Shown piece by piece: positions 1-52,273 of a stretch of 64,000 nucleotides of DNA. Source of the stretch: Orientallactaga sibirica (taxonomy: Eukaryota; Chordata; Mammalia; Rodentia; Dipodidae). A program made the position numbers and the translations under genes. The DNA is taken from positions 2,189,001 to 2,253,000 of the forward strand of contig JAEOAD010002712.1 of the NCBI GenBank assembly GCA_036365145.1, given 5' to 3'. Numbering within the stretch: the stretch's first letter is position 1; each line of letters opens with the position of its first letter. A model generated the notes under the pieces. The model ran no database searches and was not told the DNA's origin. It saw nothing but the letters and a program-made list of their open reading frames with translations.

Positions 1-690
1 GTCTCCCAGGAGAGGGGTGGGGGAGGAGGAGTTTCCCAGGGGGAGGAGTCTCAGGAATAAGGACTCTCTCAGGGGAGGAGTGTCTGAGGGGTGATCAGTC
101 TCTCAGAAGAGGGGTGGGTGAGGTGTGAGGAGTCTCCCAGGGGAGAGGAGTCTCAAGGGTGCGGAGTCTCTCAGGGGAGGAGTGTCTAAGGGTTAGAAGT
201 CTCTCCGGGGAGGAGTATCTGCAGTGAGAAGTATGTCAGACGAGGGGTACCTGAGGGATGAGGAATCTGAGGGGAGGAGTGTCTGAGGGGGATGGAGTCT
301 CTCAAAGGAGGGGTAGGTGAAGGGTGAGCATTCTCCCAGGGAAGGTGTCTCAGGGGTGAGGAATCACCCCGGGGAGGATTGTCTGAGGGGGGAGGAGTCT
401 CCCATGGGAGGGGTGTCTGAGGGATTAGGGGTCTCTCAGGCAAGGGGGTGTTTGATGGGTGAGGAGTCTCCCAGGGGAGGGGTGGGTGAGGAGTCTCTTG
501 GTGGAGGGTTCTCTAAGGGATAAAGGGTTTCTCAGGGGAGGGGTGGGTGAGGGGTGAGGAGTCTCCCAGGTGAGGTGTGTCGGAGGCATCAGGGGTCTCT
601 CAGGGGAGGGGTGGGTGAGGGGTGAGGAGTCTGTCAGAGGAGGGGTGTCACAGGGGTGAGGAGTCTGCCAGGGGAGGTGTCCCATGCTCC
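1..690. repeat. G-rich minisatellite, unit about 33-34 bp
   Basis: Degenerate tandem array running off the left edge. Units alternate a GTCTCYCAGG block with GGGGAGGGGTG and GGGTGAGGA blocks; matching blocks recur at about 33-34 bp or twice that (for example near 527 and 594). The plus strand is very G-rich, with several runs of four G separated by 1-3 bases. It lies downstream of the FLVCR1 3' end. ORFs of 68-109 codons here are by-products of the repeat. Confidence 0.85.
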
Positions 691-1100
691 ATAGGCAAGG
701 CATCCCACGTGACTTGTGAGTGCCTGGCCTTCCCCAACATTCCGCCAGGCCCATCAGCTCAGTATTAAGGTTGGGCTAACATGTGGGCCAGTTGAGAAGC
801 ATCCTGTACAGCTGGGGGGAGAGTTCACACTACTCTCACACTCCCCTCTTGGGGAAAACATGCACTGATGGAGTGTCTCTTGGCACTGAGTTATGTCACG
901 TTGGGACAGGAGTGACGTGGTTGAAGGAAGGCGTCTTCCTTCCTCAGCGCAAGTGTTCTCAGATTTTTCTGTTTGAGCTGTGCGCTGACACCTCTATATT
1001 GGACTTCTGGACCCCAATAACAAACATGGGCAGTTTCCAGAAACACTTCTACAGGAAAATGATATTCTTCCACTTTGTTGACATCACTTCCTTCAGCCAT
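691..1100. other. Unclassified single-copy stretch
   Basis: Between the G-rich minisatellite and the first SINE. I see no gene, splice-flanked exon or known repeat in it. Confidence 0.5.
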
Positions 1101-1101
1101 G

Positions 1102-1288
1102 TTTGTTTGTTTATTTATTTGAGAACGAGGCAGATAGAAAGAGGAGAGAGAGAAAGAAAGAATGGGTGCAGGGTCTCTAGCCACTGCAAACGAACTCCAG
1201 AAGCACACCATGTGCATGCAGCTTACATGAGTACTGGGAATCAAACCTGGGTCCTTAAGCTTCACAGGGTAAGCTGTCTCTCCAGCCT
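1102..1288 (-). mobile_element. DIP-type SINE (B2 superfamily)
   Basis: Family description for all DIP-type entries. In the sense direction the element opens with a tRNA-like head (A-box region around 'tggcttagcggttaaggc', B-box region around 'ggttcgattcc'), then a unique body ('ccagatgcac', 'tctggagttc', 'ggaggccctgg'), a (CT)n run and a tail of AAAT repeats. This copy is reversed: its tail is at 1105-1125 and its head ends in 'ccagcc' near 1288. Confidence 0.8.
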
Positions 1289-1348
1289 CTCCCCCTTTAG
1301 GAAGCCCAATATATAAACAACAGACCCCTTTCAGCCGTTTTTTAAATA

Positions 1349-1534
1349 TATATATTTATTTATTTACTTGACAGTCTGAGAAAGCACATGTACTAGGGAC
1401 TTCAGCCACTGCAGACAAACTCCAGATGCATGTGCCAACTTGTGCATCTGGCTTACGTGGGTCCTGAGGAATCAAACCAGGGTCCTTTGGCTTTGCAGGC
1501 AAGTGCCTTAATTGCTAAGCCAACTCTCCAGCCC
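1349..1534 (-). mobile_element. DIP-type SINE
   Basis: Reverse copy ending 'ctctccagccc' at 1534, with an AT-rich tail at 1349-1370. Confidence 0.8.
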
Positions 1535-1706
1535 TACCTTCAGCCATTTAAAAATAAATATACGATTTTTGTTTCTGTGTGGACTTTGTCTCCTTGAGAT
1601 CCATAAACTACTTGTTCCTTCCTTGGTCCATTCTAAAAATCTTAGAATCTCTTTCAACTGTCCAAGTGTAACTAATTCCAAGACTTGTTTTTAGAAAGGC
1701 ATACGA

Positions 1707-1923
1707 GGGCTGGGGAGATGCTCAGCAGCTAAAGGCACTTGCTGTAAAGCCCCACCAGCTTAGGTTCGATTCCCCAGTACCCACATACAGCCAGACACAC
1801 AGAATAAAGACAACTGCACAAAGGGGTGCATATGTTTGGAGTTCCTTTTAAGACGCCCAGACACACCTATTCTCCTTTTTCTCTTCCAACCTGTGTGCAA
1901 ATAAATAAATAAATAAATAAATA
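1707..1923 (+). mobile_element. DIP-type SINE
   Basis: Head 'gggctggggagatgctcag', tail (AAAT)n at 1900-1923. It lies just beyond the proposed FLVCR1 polyadenylation site. Confidence 0.8.
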
Positions 1924-1960
1924 ATTTTAAAACACATAGAAAATTAGCATTAAAAATAAA

Positions 1961-1966
1961 TTTATT
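1961..1966 (-). terminator. Candidate polyadenylation signal AATAAA for FLVCR1
   Basis: TTTATT on the plus strand, followed (to the left) by AT-rich sequence and then a SINE. Chosen because it is the last canonical signal in the unbroken single-copy stretch after the stop codon. Confidence 0.4.
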
Positions 1967-3892
1967 TCAGGTTTGAAATAATAAAGAGTAATAAACACTG
2001 AGCTAAACTGTCAAAACAGTACATAGAACATAGACGCTGACATAAGACGCAGAAACCAGCCAGCCGACGCCCATACAAACGTTCCTACACACAGCACATT
2101 TGTAGGCATTTCTCCCACATTCTCAAAGGATAAAAACACTCTATCTTTCCTAAAGCATTTAAGCTTTACACAGGTGATCATTTCTATTCCTCTTAAAAAG
2201 GTCCTGACAGAATTATATGATATCCTTGTTTGATGTATTATACACAATTCACTCAAAATACAGAAAAATCACAATTCATTTTGTTATTATTACATGGTAT
2301 TTCATTCCCTTTATAAAAAAGAAAAAATAAAGTACATAAGGATATGCTTTTCAGATATAAGTATTTCAACTTTTAACTGCAATTTGTTCAAAGCTTTGGA
2401 ACTCAACAATATACAGCTATTTTAAACAACACTGACAATTTAAAAATAGAAACAATTATGTACCAGGAGACACACTGATAAATTTTGGTCATTTTATCCT
2501 ATAATATAAATATCAAAAGAAGGTACTGATTGCACAAATTCTGCCTGAGCTACTACAGACAGACTAAAAACACTACATAGAGATTTCTAAGGCCCCTGTT
2601 TTCACACAGGAACAGTCACAGTCGTTTATCCGCTTGTACAGAGGATTTTCTCCAGCTCAAGTTATCTGGCTGGATTCAGATGAAGGTACAATGATTTGTT
2701 CTACTCCATGATGAATAACATTTAATATTTAAAAAAGATCTTTGAGGTCAAAGTGAATGCATTTATTTCATGGATTGGGAAAAGGCTGCCTGAGTGATTC
2801 GGTGACTTCTCCACAGTTACTGTGACAGAAACGTGCCTAGGACAAGGAAGCCAACTTCCTGATCCTTAGCTATGCATGCGCTTTTAGTAACATTTTCCAG
2901 TGTCAGATTCTACATAATTTATAACCATTTACTGAAGGAGAATATGTAAAAAATCAAGATAAATCAAGGCATATCACTCTGTTTAACTAAATTAAAGTTG
3001 CTATTTGCATCAAGCCTTCATTACCTGATTGGCTTTTCTGTGTAAATGAACATTGTATGAGTATTGTGGGTGATCAAATGTCATAGCAGGAAGTCTAGAT
3101 CAGGACATCAACATTGAAAGTCTCACTGTAAACAAAACACAGCAGTAGGCACTGTGAAAATGTATTTGGTCCCATTCTCCTTCCCCTGAGCATGGACCAG
3201 AGCAGAACCCTTCCCCGGCACTGACGGGCGTGTGCGCTCCTCAAAGGAGAACGGTCAGAAAAGCGACCCTGCTGCGCTGGACAGCCAGCATTTCAAGGGG
3301 TCTCCACTCAATGGTGACACCTGCGTTATGCGGTGCTAGTACACATTTCCTTAGCTCATGAATCTTCAAGGCAAAATACAGGATGTGATTAAAAACAAAC
3401 CATGAAATAGCCAGTAACACTTAGGAGTAAATATGGGCTAAGGGTAGAAAGCTCTTCAAGTTGGACAGCAGAAACAACAGTGTTAGCATTTATTAATGAT
3501 GGGGGGGGGCACAGAAGGGAACAAGACGATGTGCCTGTGTCTCAGCTCCTCAGCTTAAGTTCAGTGTCATCTAAAGCCAGAGTCACGGGGACAGCCTGTG
3601 CACAGTGCCTGTCAGTACACACTGTAACCAGAGTGTAAGAAACAGGAAAAGTCCGACAGCTCATCTGGAAGCCTGTCCACAGCACTGTCCTCTGATGGGT
3701 CAGGGGCATTGTGCTGGTCAACTATGCTGACACTGATGGGTGGTCAGCACAACGGCACAGACAGACCCCCATATTATCATTTTGGAAAGATTTTTAGTAA
3801 AGTGTTTCCTATGTGTCAAGAAGCTTATGTTCAGACACAGCACCAGCTGGGAACAGGCCACCAACTAGTGGGGACGTGATGGAAGCAGAAGC

Positions 3893-4345
3893 ATGTGTTT
3901 CCTGGTTTTGGTGCATGTGCAGATGTGCATGCCCCATGCGCATGCAGCAGAGACCAGAGAACCCTTTGGCATTCTTTGGCGCTCTTCTCTATCCTCACCC
4001 GAGTCCGCCTTGGTGAGTTTTTCCTTGAGACAGTTGAGCCTCTGAGCACAGAGCTGCCATCTTCAGTCAGACCTGACCTGCGAGCCCCAGGGATTCTGTC
4101 TCAGCCCCGCTCGGGACTGCAGCTGCAGGTGTGTGCCCCACACCACCTTTGAGCATGGGTGCCAGGGGTCGGACTGGGGTTGCAGGTATGTCCAACACCC
4201 AGCTTTGTACATGGGTGCCGGGGGTTGGACTGGGGTTGCAGGTGTGTCCCACACCAGCTTTGAACATGGGTGCTGAGGATCGGACGCAGGCCCTCATGCT
4301 TGAGTGGCATGCATTCTTACTCACCGAGCCATCTCCCAGTCCAGC
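3893..4345 (-). mobile_element. B4-like SINE with an internal triplication
   Basis: Old reversed B4-type element: the alternating TG-rich end is at 3900, and the tRNA-like head ends 'gagccatctccc' near 4337. Inside it a block of about 56 bp starting 'catgggtgc' occurs at 4154, 4210 and 4265, giving three imperfect tandem copies. It sits in the proposed FLVCR1 3' UTR. Confidence 0.6.
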
Positions 4346-4526
4346 AAAAGTTTTTTAAGCAAAATATTGCTTAAATTAATAATTAAACAAAATAACAATT
4401 TCATGTAGTGTTCATCCAATAATGCCCAGGCAAGTAAGCGTCCATCGCCACCCTTACTGTTGATACAGCTCTCTAAAATCTCCACGCAGCACCCCAACGG
4501 CTGAGGGGCCAGGACTCCTTTCCTCT

Positions 4527-45351
<40,825 letters not shown>

Positions 45352-45516
45352 GTGCCCCGGCTCCCCGTCGCCACGCTCCCGGCCCCGCCAGCCCTCCGCC
45401 CCGGGAGCGCACGGGAAGCGGTGCTCGGCGCTCAGCGCGCCCAGCCAGGCCGCCGGCGCCCCGGCCTGAGCCCGCCCCCAGCGCGCCGCGCCGCGTCTGT
45501 GCCGAGGGCACGCCGG

Positions 45517-45552
45517 CCAATCAGCGGGCGCCTTCGCCGGGCGGCGGCCAAT
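45517..45552 (+). promoter_or_regulatory. Pair of CCAAT boxes upstream of FLVCR1
   Basis: CCAATCAG at 45517 and 45548, 31 bp apart and in the same orientation, both preceded by 'cgg'. Probable NF-Y sites. They lie about 170-200 bp upstream of the ATG. Confidence 0.65.
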
Positions 45553-46017
45553 CAGGGAGCGGCCGGGAAGGGGGCGGGAGGACGTGGGTGAGCTGGCCTA
45601 AGAGGAAGACGCGAGCGGGCGCTCGTCCTGTTCCGAGCGTCCCCGGGGCGCTTCGTGCTGTCCCGGCTGCAGAAAGTCTCCAGAAAGTCCAGCCAGCGAG
45701 AGAGATTTCGCCAGACGCCGGCCCTGCCCCCACCCTCCCCGCGGACCGGCCGGCGCCAGCCCGATCACTCCTTCCCTCCCGTCCACCGACATCTGTAGTT
45801 CACAGTCAGTGGGCTCGCACATCTGCAGCCAGGGGTGGGAGAGAGACCCCGAAGCCTGAGAAAAAGTCAGTCTGCTACTTCGTGGGAAGTTATTTTTGAG
45901 GAAATAGGTCCCAGGTATTCATGAAAGTGAATATGGAGCCTGGTTCTGTACATAGGATTCTTACTGCTGACCCCTGGAACCTAAAACCTGAATACCTTTT
46001 TGTTGCATCTTACAATG

Positions 46018-46566
46018 TTATTATTATTATTATTATTTTAATGCATTTCTTTGCATGGGTATGTATTTGTGGTGGTTTGGTTCAGGGGTCTCCCATAAAC
46101 TCATGGGCTCAGAATGCTAGGTCCCCAGTCGATGGCAGTTTTGGGAATTGTGAGTGTTCAAAGAAGGTATGCTGTTGGGAGCGGGCTTATGGGTGTTTAA
46201 GTGAGCTTCCCCTTGCCAGTGTTCGGTGCACTCTACAACTGATGTTGGCCAGCAGGTGATGGCCAGTCTCTGCTCAAGCCACGGTTTCCCCTGCCATCAT
46301 GTAGTTTCCCCTGGAGTCTATGAACCAAAATAAACCCATAACTCATAACCACAACTCATAAGCTGCTTTTGGTCCGGTGCGTTGTTTCAACATCGGGAAG
46401 GTAACTGCAACAGTTTGTATGGGAGTGAGTCTCAGGCAGCTGCAAATGAATTCCAGATGCGTGCGCTACTTTGTGTCCAGCCTTATGTGTGTGCTGGGGA
46501 CTGGACCCTGGGCTGGCGGGCTTTGCAAGCAATCACATTTAGCTGCTGAGCCATCTCCCCAGCCCT
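46018..46566 (-). mobile_element. DIP-type SINE split by a MaLR-type LTR
   Basis: AT-rich tail side at 46018-46068; body and head at 46425-46566 ('gaattccagatgcgtgcgc' ... 'agccatctccccagccc'). The LTR occupies the gap. Confidence 0.65.
46069..46412 (+). mobile_element. MaLR-type solo LTR (ORR1-like)
   Basis: 344 bp, TGTGGTGGTTTGG ... AACTGCAACA. Landmarks 'cccataaactcatgggctc', 'gaatgctaggtccccagtc', and AATAAA within 'ccaaaataaaccc'. The flanking 5 bp (GTATT and GTTTG) are only loosely alike, so the duplication has decayed or my edges are off by a base or two. Confidence 0.7.
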
Positions 46567-46599
46567 ACAATATTATTTTGATCATGCATGAAAATGTTA

Positions 46600-46748
46600 C
46601 CTCTAGGCCCACGCCTTTCATCCCAGCACTTGGAGGCAGAAATAAGACAATCACTGTGATTTCGAAGGCAGCCTGGGACTGCAGAGTGAATTCCAGGTTA
46701 GCCTGGGCTAGAGTGAGACCCTACCTTAAAAATATAAAAATAAATAAA
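46600..46748 (+). mobile_element. B1-like SINE, 5' truncated
   Basis: 'cccacgcctttcatcccagc' to AAAAATAAATAAAAAT tail. Confidence 0.8.
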
Positions 46749-47024
46749 AATAAAATATGATGTCCTAAATTTTGTCTCCTCCACCTCCCCTTCCCACCCC
46801 ATTAATTTCTCCCCTTTCTCTAGAATGAAGACTTCATAAGGTCAGGGTTGAAAGTTTTGTTGCTTTTTGCTGCTACTATTTTTAGAAAACCTTTGACAAA
46901 ACCTCCCACATAAATGTTCAGATACTGAATTTATGAAGTTAATGAGCACTGGATTATTATTGAATACTTTAAATACTCTGTAAACAAACCTATTTCCTTA
47001 TTCCTTTTAAATTTTATTTTATTT

Positions 47025-47545
47025 GTATTGACAATTTTTATATATGTATATAATGTATTTTGATCATAATCAACACTTTTACCTTCTCTTTTCTCCCTCT
47101 CCTGCCACTGAATCCTTCTTCCCAGCTAGTCCCTCTTCTACTTTGTTGTTTTGTGTGTGTGCACAAGTTTAATTAGGGTGCTTGCATGAACACATGCAAC
47201 TACCAGTGCTGTGCCACTGAAGAAAATGTCTCCCTACTTCCCCAGCAACTCTCAAGTGCCAATAACTCCTCAGAGAGGGATGGAGGCCTCATACCCTCCT
47301 CCACCATCCATGATGTAATGTTGATTGGCCCCATAGTGGGTTAAGTTTTGTGCAAGTAACCACAGCCACTTAGCTCATGATTGTCATGGTCATGTCCTGT
47401 CCAAAAGACAGCATTCCACAGCCCTCCTCCACATCCTGCCTCTCGTCCACAGTGTTCCCTGAACTTTGGAGGGCATGACGTAGATACCTCACTTAGCACA
47501 GAGCACTCCACAGTTACTTATTCTCAGCTCTTTGATGATTTTTAT
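47025..47545 (-). mobile_element. L1 3' end-like sequence
   Basis: 'tgtattttgatcataatcaa', 'ttaccttctcttttctccct', 'cagtgttccctgaactttgg'. Parallels 62785-63330 and 63785-64000. Confidence 0.55.
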
Positions 47546-47565
47546 TATTTTTTTAAAAAATATTG

Positions 47566-47748
47566 GGAGCTGGGGAGATGACTCTTAAGGCACTTGGCTG
47601 CAAAGCCTTACTACCTGGGTTCAATTCCCCAGTACCTACGTAAAGCCAGATACACAGAGTGGTGCATACATCTGGAGTTCATTTGCAGTGGCTACAGGCC
47701 CTGGTGCACCCATTAGCTCACTCTCTTTCCTTAAAAAAAAAAAAAAAT
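47566..47748 (+). mobile_element. DIP-type SINE
   Basis: 'gggagctggggagatgactc' head with a small deletion; poly-A-like tail. Confidence 0.75.
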
Positions 47749-47784
47749 GTATATATATCTATGTGTGTGTGTGTGTGTATAATT

Positions 47785-47950
47785 TTATACATTTATTTGT
47801 AATGTGTGTATGTCATTGAGCATGTCAGGGTCTCTTGCCACTTCAAATGAACACCAGATGCATGTGCCGCCTTTTGCATCTGGCTTTTAAATGGGTGAAT
47901 CTGGATTGGCAAGCAAGCATCTTTAACTACAGTGCCATCTCTCCAGCCAC
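47785..47950 (-). mobile_element. DIP-type SINE, diverged
   Basis: 'gtcaatgtgcatgtcaggg'-like start; head end 'gtgccatctctccagcc'. Confidence 0.7.
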
Positions 47951-47989
47951 CATAAACATGAGCTTTTTAAAAAAATATATATATTGTGT

Positions 47990-48135
47990 TGTGTTTTTCT
48001 GAGACAGGTCCTCACATTAGCCTATGCTGACCTGGGACTCACTCTATAGTTCTGACTGACTTCAAATTCACAACAATCCTGGTACATCAGCCTCCTGAGT
48101 GCTGGGATTAAAGTTGTGAGCCACCATGGCCTAAT
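47990..48135 (-). mobile_element. Diverged B1-like SINE
   Basis: 'ctgagacaggtcctcacatt' to 'gtgagccaccatggc'. Confidence 0.7.
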
Positions 48136-48431
48136 CACCATATAAACTAGAAGTGAGGGCAGCGCATGCCTGTAATCCCTGCACAGAGGTCGAGGCAAGA
48201 GGATCAAAAGTACAAATCTAATCACTTTAATGAGTTTTGAGTCTCCCCAGCACTCCCCAGCCAAAGCTGAGAACAGCACTGGTCTTTTGCAGTGAGTTTC
48301 TGGCCCACCTGCACTGAGATATGAAGATAGCTTCCTCCTTGTTGCAGCTCTCATCTTGTAGATTCCCCAAATATAATTTTTAAGAATTGACTTGGAGAAA
48401 AAAATTGTATTTAATCTTCTTAGACATTTGT

Positions 48432-48583
48432 TGTTGTTTGTTTTTCGAGGTAAGGTCTCGCTCTAGTTCAGGCTGACCTGGAATTCACTGTGTAGTCTCA
48501 GGGTGGCCTCGAACTCACGGCGATCCTCCTACCTCTGCCTCCCAAGTGCTGGGATTAAAGGCATGCGCCACCATCCCTGGTTC
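48432..48583 (-). mobile_element. B1-like SINE
   Basis: 'ttcgaggtaaggtctcgctc' to 'caccatccctggttc'. Confidence 0.9.
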
Positions 48584-48634
48584 CCCGACATTAATACTTT
48601 TAAGTACCATGTTGCTGAAAAAAAAAAAAAAAAA

Positions 48635-48785
48635 AGCCAAGAGTGGTGGCACATGCCTTTAATCCCAGCACTTGGGAGGCAGAGGCAGGAGGATCACCGT
48701 GAGTTTGAGGCCACCCTGAGACTACATAGTGAGTTCCAGGTCAGCCTGGGCTAGTGTGAAACCCTACCTCAAAAACAAAAAACAA
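48635..48785 (+). mobile_element. B1-like SINE
   Basis: 'gccaagagtggtggcacatg' to poly-A. With the previous entry it forms an inverted B1 pair about 50 bp apart. Confidence 0.9.
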
Positions 48786-48804
48786 AACAAAAAAAAAAAC
48801 CCTT

Positions 48805-49190
48805 CAGGCTGAGTGCAGTGACACCTGCCTATACTCCCAGTTTCTTGGAAGCTGGAGCAGAAAGATCACTTAAGCCGAGGTCTTCAAAGCCAGCTTGGGT
48901 AACATATAAATTTCCTGTTGGGAGGCTGTTGGTAGAGTGTTTGACTAGCATACATGAAGCCTTAGGCTCAGTCACCCAGCACCGTATAAGCCAGGAGTGA
49001 GGACAGCACATGCCTGTAATCTCAGAACAGAGGAGAGGCAAGAGCATCAGAAGTACAAGGTGATAGGCCACCGTTTTTTGAGACAGGGTCTCATGTAGCC
49101 CACCTGGTCTCAAGTGCTATGGAACGGAGGCTCTTCCTGAATTCCTAATCCTCCTGCCTCTACCTCCCAAGTGCTGGGATTGCAGGTGTT
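48805..49190. mobile_element. Old B4-like composite and a reversed B1-like SINE
   Basis: 48805-49065 has B1-like then ID-like ('ggtagagtgtttgactagca') parts in plus orientation; 49077-49190 is B1-like on the minus strand. Confidence 0.5.
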
Positions 49191-49446
49191 TCCCCAGCCA
49201 GGCAGCAGATGGAATTTTAAGGGACTTCTCTTTAGTTGCCCAGCACTATTTTGCAAATTTCTTACCCTCTTTGTGAAGCTCAAAACTGGCAAATGATATT
49301 AGATGTAATATCTGATTGATAACTTCTCTCTCTGCATGGGAAGCTTCCTGAAGGTGCCCCAGAAGAGGCCACTCTTCCCATCTGCTTAGGTTCCTTGTGT
49401 TTAGAGATATTTGTCGTGTCCGTGTCCTTATAAAAAAGGATCGGGA

Positions 49447-49600
49447 GCCGGGCGTGGTGGCGCACGCCTTTAATCCCAGTACTCGGGAGGCAGAGGTAGG
49501 AGGATCGCTGAGAGTTCAAGGCCACCCTGAGACTACATAGTTAATTCCTGGTCAGCCTGAGCTAGAGTGAGACCCTACCTCGAAAAACCAAAAAAAAAAC
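49447..49600 (+). mobile_element. B1-like SINE, well preserved
   Basis: 'gccgggcgtggtggcgcacg', retaining several CpG, hence probably young. Confidence 0.92.
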
Positions 49601-49612
49601 AAAAAAACAAAA

Positions 49613-50014
49613 AAGGATCGGATTGGTAATTCCACAACTTTCCACACAGCCAGTCGGCTCCTAATCTCCCACCACTTTTTTACCTGCACCTGATCATGTG
49701 CCTTCTTTGCATGTGACAAAATTCTGTATCTCACACTGTCACCATCATGAGGAGCCTCCCCCCACGGGGTTGCATTGTGGTGGGGGAGGGCACCAGCTCT
49801 AGGAGTGGGCTACCTTGGTCTGAATTCTAATTGTGCTCACTAGCTGTATGAACTTGGGTAAGTTATGTAGCTATTTTGTAATAGAATGACGGAATACTGC
49901 TTTACAGGATTGTTATAAAGATGAAAAAATTGAACAAAACAGGGTGCATGGCAGCCATCTTCTGTTACAGTTAGTAATGCAATCTGGTGTTGTAGTTAAA
50001 TATCCAGGTTCTAG
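49613..50014. other. Intergenic, no recognised element
   Basis: Between FLVCR1 and SPATA45; no exon seen. Confidence 0.45.
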
Positions 50015-50378
50015 AGACTGAAGAGATGGCTCGGTGACTAAAGATGCTTCCTTGCAAAGCCTGCCAGTCCAGGTTCAATTCCTCAGTACTCAGATATAAA
50101 GCCAGATGCACAAAGTGGCACATGCATCTGGAGGTCATTTGTAGTGACAAGAGGCCCTAATGTGCCCCTTCTCTTTCCCCTTCTCAAGTAAATAAATAAA
50201 TAAATAAATAAATATTTTTTTAAAGCTGGGCATGGTGATACATGTCTTAATCCCAGGACTCAGGAGGCAGAGGTAGGAGGCTCACCGTGAGTTGAAGGCT
50301 AGCCTGGGACTACAGAGTGTGTTCCAGGTCAGCTTGGGCTACAGTGAGACCTTATTTTGAAAAATCAAAAAAAAAAAA
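50015..50378 (+). mobile_element. DIP-type SINE followed by B1-like SINE
   Basis: DIP at 50015-50215, B1-like at 50224-50378. A (CT)n(TA)n microsatellite follows at 50383-50421. Confidence 0.85.
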
Positions 50379-50381
50379 ATA

Positions 50382-50421
<40 letters not shown>

Positions 50422-50422
<1 letters not shown>

Positions 50423-52270
50423 GTTCAAAAGCCAAATGACCAGGGTTCAAATCCTACCTTGTTCACTTTTTAGCCATATGACCTTGGGCCAGTTTCCCTT
50501 TGTGTATATATGTGTATGTACATATGTGTGCAACTATAAAATGAAGGCAATGTACTCGATGAGTATGTTGTGAGAAATCAATAGTTAAGAAATATGAAGC
50601 ACTTAAAGAAACAAGGCCTGACTCTTATCTACATGAATACGCAGACACGTTACTCATCACCATTATTATCAACTGATACCTGCGTTTCTCATAGTCATAT
50701 CTTATTCTTGTGCTAACTCAGGTTTGACCTCTTTGATGGTCTTGCAGTTGCTTACTCCAAGCTCTTTCCTCCTGGATTTATGATTGTTGGCTCCATCCCT
50801 GGATGGCTTTCAGGGGACTCCTTACACAGTGGTGATACTTTATCATAATGACCTTTGGCCTAACAAGAGGTACTTATCACAGGTGATCAAGAAATGAACG
50901 GACCACCATGGTGCTGTAGCCAAGACGATTACGATGGCATTCCCGCCCCCTCTCAAACATTAGCTCACTTTCAGAACAGGTATGCTGTGGATACTATTCC
51001 TAATTTCCATGGAAAATTGATCCATATAAGATTTTTTTTTCAGAAATTCTTACTATGATGTATGAAAAGTAGAGTAAGAAGTTTGTACTGGAAGAATTAG
51101 GTAAAATTCATATGCCTATTTTTACAAAGCTCCATAATGAATTGAGTACAGGAAAAGGAGAAAACTCAGCAGTATCCCTTTGTGGTTTCATCCTAATTCC
51201 TTACTTCAGATTTTCTTTTCAGATACATGCTAACCATTCTAGCATACATCATACCTTATATCATATGTAACATAACAGTAGCCTTAATCTCTGTTGCACA
51301 GTATACTACTGGGAAACCACTTGGCTAGGAGACAGGATGAGATTGAACTGCATCATGAGTGTGGACTGCCAAGTTGGAGAGATTTGAATAATGACAGGCA
51401 GAGAGTGATAGGAAATCTGACCACCTGCCGGGAGTCAAAGTCCAGGATGAGATCAGGAGTGACGTGGCTGGGCCTGAGCAAAGGTTTCCTATACTCTAAA
51501 CCTCAGCACAGTGCTAACAGATATAAAACCTATTGTACTTCAAGGGGAAGTGGGTAGATAGTCTGCCTTTACTTTGTACTGCGGTCACTGTGCTCTGCCT
51601 GCCTGAATAGCAGTGGCTCTGCCATTCTACTCCTTGGAAAAACCAAGATGGGAATGGAAGGATGGAGGAAAAGCCAAGAACTCAAAATCCTTTCATATGT
51701 ACGCCCCACCCTCACTGAGAACCGAGACATGATACTTGTATTCTTTTATTGCGTTCCTAGAAGTCCCAGGATTCTTCCTCATGTGTGTTTTTGGGTTTTT
51801 TCCTCCTTGGTCCACCATCCCAGTTGAGGTTTTCAGCAGAATGAAACCAAGCTGATGGTTGACAGTACATTATTTGTTTAGTTGCCCACCAGATCTAGGA
51901 CGAGTCATTCCATACTTGTTTAACCTGCTTATGAAGTTGATAAGAATTGTTCCACTTCTGTAGTCTGCAGTGATTTCAAATTCCTTTAGACATTTTAATG
52001 CCATTTAAGGTTAAGCATATGATTTATATTTCCCCTAGAGTTTCTGAAATATAATGTCCATTTTATAATGAAATATAATGTCCAGTTTATAATATAGTGG
52101 TATTCTAGAGCCAGCTTGAATAAGCTTAGAGAGCTGATGGGGAGCTCTGGCCACAGCTTCAGCTTTAGTGACATCACCATTGGAGATTAAGTTTCCATCA
52201 TGGGAATATTTATAAATGGAAACTGGAAAATGCTATATTTAACTGTTTGACACTATTAAAAATCTAAATA
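50422..52270. other. Single-copy intergenic block
   Basis: The longest repeat-free stretch between FLVCR1 and SPATA45. It could hold SPATA45 5' non-coding exons or an upstream lncRNA, but I found no convincing exon. An 87-codon frame at 51294-51557 is unrecognised and lacks support. Confidence 0.45.
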
Positions 52271-52273
52271 GGT

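Larger units (their letters stand above)
1940..4526 (-). other. FLVCR1: Probable FLVCR1 3' UTR
   Basis: Sequence following the FLVCR1 stop codon on the minus strand. It is mostly single-copy and AT-rich, apart from a reversed B4-like SINE at 3893-4345. A minus-strand AATAAA lies at 1961-1966 (plus-strand TTTATT), and repeats begin just beyond it, so I place the 3' end near 1940. Another AATAAA near 3489 could serve a shorter isoform. The end is inferred; only transcript data would fix it. Confidence 0.45.

Noticed and set aside
783..1316. 177-codon plus-strand frame
   Set aside because: Its second half is a reversed DIP SINE and the first half matches nothing.
51294..51557. 87-codon frame in the longest repeat-free intergenic block
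   Set aside because: No recognised homology, no clear splice sites or promoter; within chance length.
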